A DNA stretch of 6,844 bases from Lachnospiraceae bacterium (lineage in GTDB: Bacteria; Bacillota_A; Clostridia; Lachnospirales; Lachnospiraceae). Numbering within the stretch: position 1 is the stretch's first letter; every line of letters begins with the position of its first letter. Positions 4,806 to 6,844 of the stretch are shown here, piece after piece. Both the position numbers and the translations under genes were made by a program. Location: contig JAFYAD010000154.1 in NCBI GenBank assembly GCA_017540915.1, positions 1 through 6,844 on the forward strand, in the 5' to 3' direction. The notes under the pieces were generated by a model that saw only the letters and a program-made list of their open reading frames with translations, was not told the DNA's origin and did no database searches.

Positions 4806-6585
4806 TTTCTGCCTCCTTTAAATTCTCTGTTTTTTTGCCGCGCATTGTGGGAGTGAATATAAATGCCCAGAATACAGCGTAGCCTATGAAATATATGGGG
4901 ATGAGTTCCCAGCCGATGACTTTGCCGGTCATGACGCTCATGGCATCTGCGCCGTCATTGCCTGCCAGCACTGTTATCAGGTTGTTGTTGAAGAAGTGCA
5001 TCATGACCGGAACCCAGATGTTTTCGGTTTTCATATATGCATATCCCATGAATATACCAAGGGAGATGCAGGCTATGATCTGTGCAATGAGCATCTGCAG
5101 ACCGGTCTCCGAAGAGTAGAACATGAGGTCGGCGCCTGTATGCCATATGCCCCAGGCTATTCCTAAGAGTATTGTGCCTAAGGTAACGCCGAATTTCTGC
5201 TGCATCTTAGGCTGCAGGAAGTATCTCCAGCCGTATTCCTCCCCGAGGAACATCACAAAGGTTAGGGGTAGATTTATCAGTACCGGAAGCCAGGTGGTAA
5301 GGAACTGCAATGCAAGGGAAAACCATACCGGATGCTCCTTATCAGGTGCAAAGATACTGAACACGGAGTTCATGGCTTCCATCACATCGCTACCCGTGAA
5401 TAATGCCTGCAGCATAGAAGCGAATATCACGTATGTAAAATACAGGATAACGAAGAGCAGTACGAACAGCAGGGATTTTCCGGCTTTTGGAAAAGTAAGA
5501 CCTGCGTTTTCTTTTTTTTCTCTTTTGGCGGCCAGGATCATGATCAAAAACAGTATGCTGGAGATTATGATGACGGTGGAAGAGACAGAGTAGAATGCAC
5601 TGACCTTCATGCCCTGTACTTCGACCATCGCGGGATTTACGATGGATACGCCTGCGAGTATCAATGTTATCATACCTGTAAAGAGGACCGTGATGAAGGC
5701 GGCTTTTGGCAGGGGCTTTTCGTTGTATGATAAAAGCTTTGCCAGGATCACTCCACATGCCGGGTACATCATTTGCGCGATCATCATGGCGCTTAAGTCC
5801 GCGTCTGCATCGAATCCCACCTTCATCGCCGGTATCATGAGGAAGCTGCAGCCGAAGGCTGTCAATAAGAATACCGCCATCTTTCTGCGGGCATCATCGC
5901 CGAACCTTCCCATAGCCCTTGTGCCGAAGGAATCCATAAACTTCAGGTTGATGGATTCGCACATCGCATATGTAACAGCCACTGCTATGATCACCATGGT
6001 GATCATTAAAGGCAGGGGGTTGGGATCGCCTTCTTTTAAGAACAGGCTTTCAAATCCGAATAATACCAGGACCTCCAGGCATGAGCACAGGCTCATGGTC
6101 AGTAACCCCGACGTAAAATTGGTATATCTTCTCGTGACGAAGAGGATCAATGTGTTGCCGCAGTAAAGGGTGAGGATCAGCACTGTCAAAAACCCGGCAT
6201 AATGAAGGCCACTTGTGAAGAATCCTTTTTCGAACAAACCGTCCTTTAAGAAGAGACCGTTTACGATTGTTACGACAGTAATCTGAAAGAATCTTCTGAG
6301 CTGGTCACCGAGCACACCCGCTTTTAAGATGCCGAAGCCTTTTTGCGATGTGGCAAGCAGACCAAAGTCGGTGCCCTTTGAAAAGACACCCGAGAATATA
6401 AACAGATCTCCTGCCAGATCCAGCATGACTATAGAAACCGGTATGATGAGCATTGCGATCTCCGGAATGACGGTGTGGGATATCGCGAAAGACAGAATAC
6501 ACAACAGCAGGCTTCCTATTATAGTGCCGAATATGGTATACAGGTCTGGAGTAAAAATTCTGTAAGAACTGATGATTTTTTTCAT
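4798..6585 (-). CDS. ABC permease-like membrane protein with C-terminal CPBP (CAAX/Abi) intramembrane protease domain
   Basis: The product is a 595-residue polytopic membrane protein with about sixteen hydrophobic segments. The C-terminal third carries the three CPBP protease motifs: EEYGWR (Glu449, Glu450, Arg454), WGIWH (His482, with Trp478 in place of the usual Phe of FxxxH) and HFFNN (His530, Asn534). These are the metal-binding and catalytic residues of the CAAX/Abi family, so the protease is probably active. Typical single-domain CPBP proteins are 200-300 residues; here about 215-230 N-terminal residues form six extra helices like an ABC-2 permease, and a further set of helices lies at 236-395. 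Fusions of ABC permease and CPBP protease are known in Bacillota. GGAGA (6594-6598) precedes the ATG by 9 nt. The gene lies 36 bp after the probable ATPase stop and overlaps the next gene by 8 nt. CPBP members serve bacteriocin immunity or peptide maturation; which applies here is not shown. Confidence 0.88.
   Translation of the reverse strand: MKKIISSYRIFTPDLYTIFGTIIGSLLLCILSFAISHTVIPEIAMLIIPVSIVMLDLAGDLFIFSGVFSKGTDFGLLATSQKGFGILKAGVLGDQLRRFFQITVVTIVNGLFLKDGLFEKGFFTSGLHYAGFLTVLILTLYCGNTLILFVTRRYTNFTSGLLTMSLCSCLEVLVLFGFESLFLKEGDPNPLPLMITMVIIAVAVTYAMCESINLKFMDSFGTRAMGRFGDDARRKMAVFLLTAFGCSFLMIPAMKVGFDADADLSAMMIAQMMYPACGVILAKLLSYNEKPLPKAAFITVLFTGMITLILAGVSIVNPAMVEVQGMKVSAFYSVSSTVIIISSILFLIMILAAKREKKENAGLTFPKAGKSLLFVLLFVILYFTYVIFASMLQALFTGSDVMEAMNSVFSIFAPDKEHPVWFSLALQFLTTWLPVLINLPLTFVMFLGEEYGWRYFLQPKMQQKFGVTLGTILLGIAWGIWHTGADLMFYSSETGLQMLIAQIIACISLGIFMGYAYMKTENIWVPVMMHFFNNNLITVLAGNDGADAMSVMTGKVIGWELIPIYFIGYAVFWAFIFTPTMRGKKTENLKEAENV
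4812..4819 (-). promoter_or_regulatory. Strong Shine-Dalgarno for the 222-residue membrane protein
   Basis: AAAGGAGG on the minus strand lies 6 nt before the ATG at 4805 and inside the end of the CPBP gene. It fixes the start codon and implies efficient, coupled re-initiation at the 8-nt gene overlap. Confidence 0.85.
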
Positions 6586-6621
6586 TGCTTTATTCTCCGT
6601 GTTATAGTCTGAGCGGTAAGC

Positions 6622-6844
6622 TTAGTAGAGTCGAGAGTTCTGTTTCATTACCGCAATGCAGATCTGTGAGAGGGTAGGTGTTTCGGTGGTGATGCCGAGA
6701 CCTGCAAGCTCGTCGAGACGATCCGAAAGACAGAGTCCCTCAAAGCCGTAGCTGCTGCCGCTGATGGAGTACAGAACCTTTGAAGCTGCTTCTTCGTCCT
6801 GTTTTTCACCCTTTACGAGGATGTATTTTTCCTTGAGATCCTCT
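6622..6844 (-). CDS. C-terminal fragment of a probable ABC transporter ATP-binding protein (5' end outside window)
   Basis: A minus-strand frame is open from the right edge (first full codon at 6843) to TAA at 6622-6624 and yields 73 residues. The fragment begins EDLKEKYILVKGEK and continues as a soluble alpha/beta segment ending KQNSRLY. A sequence of the form LKEKY-hydrophobic-LVKG after the nucleotide-binding domain is characteristic of the C-terminal accessory region of drug/antibiotic-type ABC ATPases that pair with ABC-2 permeases. No Walker or signature motifs are visible because they would lie to the right of the window. The next gene begins 36 bp later on the same strand and encodes a permease-like CPBP protein, consistent with an operon and an ATPase-permease pair. 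The ATPase call rests on the tail pattern and context. Confidence 0.7.
   Translation of the reverse strand, partial: EDLKEKYILVKGEKQDEEAASKVLYSISGSSYGFEGLCLSDRLDELAGLGITTETPTLSQICIAVMKQNSRLY

Noticed and set aside
5123..5593. Open frame of 156 codons on the plus strand
   Set aside because: It lies wholly antisense to the CPBP protease gene, which has clear motifs and a good ribosome site; no ribosome site or domain supports the plus-strand frame.
5609..6166. Open frame of 185 codons on the plus strand
   Set aside because: It is antisense to the CPBP gene; the predicted product shows no recognisable domain and looks like a mirror of hydrophobic codons on the other strand.
1..6844. CRISPR array, tRNA, rRNA, transposase or phage genes
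   Set aside because: No regularly spaced direct repeats, no cloverleaf or rRNA motif and no transposase or integrase frame were seen on either strand.

Overview
The window looks like chromosomal DNA of a Gram-positive anaerobe of the Clostridia, most likely a Lachnospiraceae relative (Butyrivibrio/Roseburia type). The reasons are moderate GC with frequent AGG/AGA and ATA codons, strong AGGAGG-type ribosome binding sites, intrinsic terminators, and a gene set (PqqD-HPr-kinase fusion, S24/S26-like peptidase, ABC exporter, CPBP protease) that is familiar from RiPP-type peptide loci of these bacteria. The taxonomic call is inference; no rRNA or marker gene is present.

Layout, left to right. (1) Positions 1-132 hold the 3' end of a plus-strand gene whose visible 43 residues contain three cysteines and end in a Gly/Asn-rich tail; it may be a peptide precursor. 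An intrinsic terminator follows (158-190). (2) A complete type I ABC exporter gene (236-1978, +) comes next, flanked by a 23-bp imperfect inverted repeat and closed by a long 20-bp-stem hairpin (2000-2060). (3) A minus-strand gene (2077-3456) encodes a PqqD/RRE-like N-terminal domain, a low-complexity linker with pentapeptide repeats, and a C-terminal HPr-kinase-like P-loop kinase domain. (4) A divergent control region (3457-3721) carries a good minus-strand sigma-A promoter, a palindromic -10 readable on both strands, two further palindromes and a possible 30-codon ORF. (5) A plus-strand soluble S24/S26-like peptidase with a Ser/His active-site pattern follows (3722-4135). (6) A convergent minus-strand operon comes last: the C-terminus of a probable ABC ATPase (entering from the right edge), a 595-residue membrane protein with a C-terminal CPBP protease domain, and a 222-residue six-helix membrane protein. 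Its terminator lies inside the coding sequence of the convergent peptidase gene.

How the parts could fit: a precursor bound by an RRE-like domain, phosphorylated or otherwise modified by the attached kinase domain, cleaved by the small Ser/His peptidase, and exported by the peptidase-less ABC transporter, would form a coherent peptide-maturation locus. The right-hand ABC/CPBP operon could serve self-protection or a second processing/export step. Domain assignments of the individual proteins are well supported by motifs; the joint pathway, the precursor identity and the kinase substrate are inference, and any further modification enzymes would lie outside the window.
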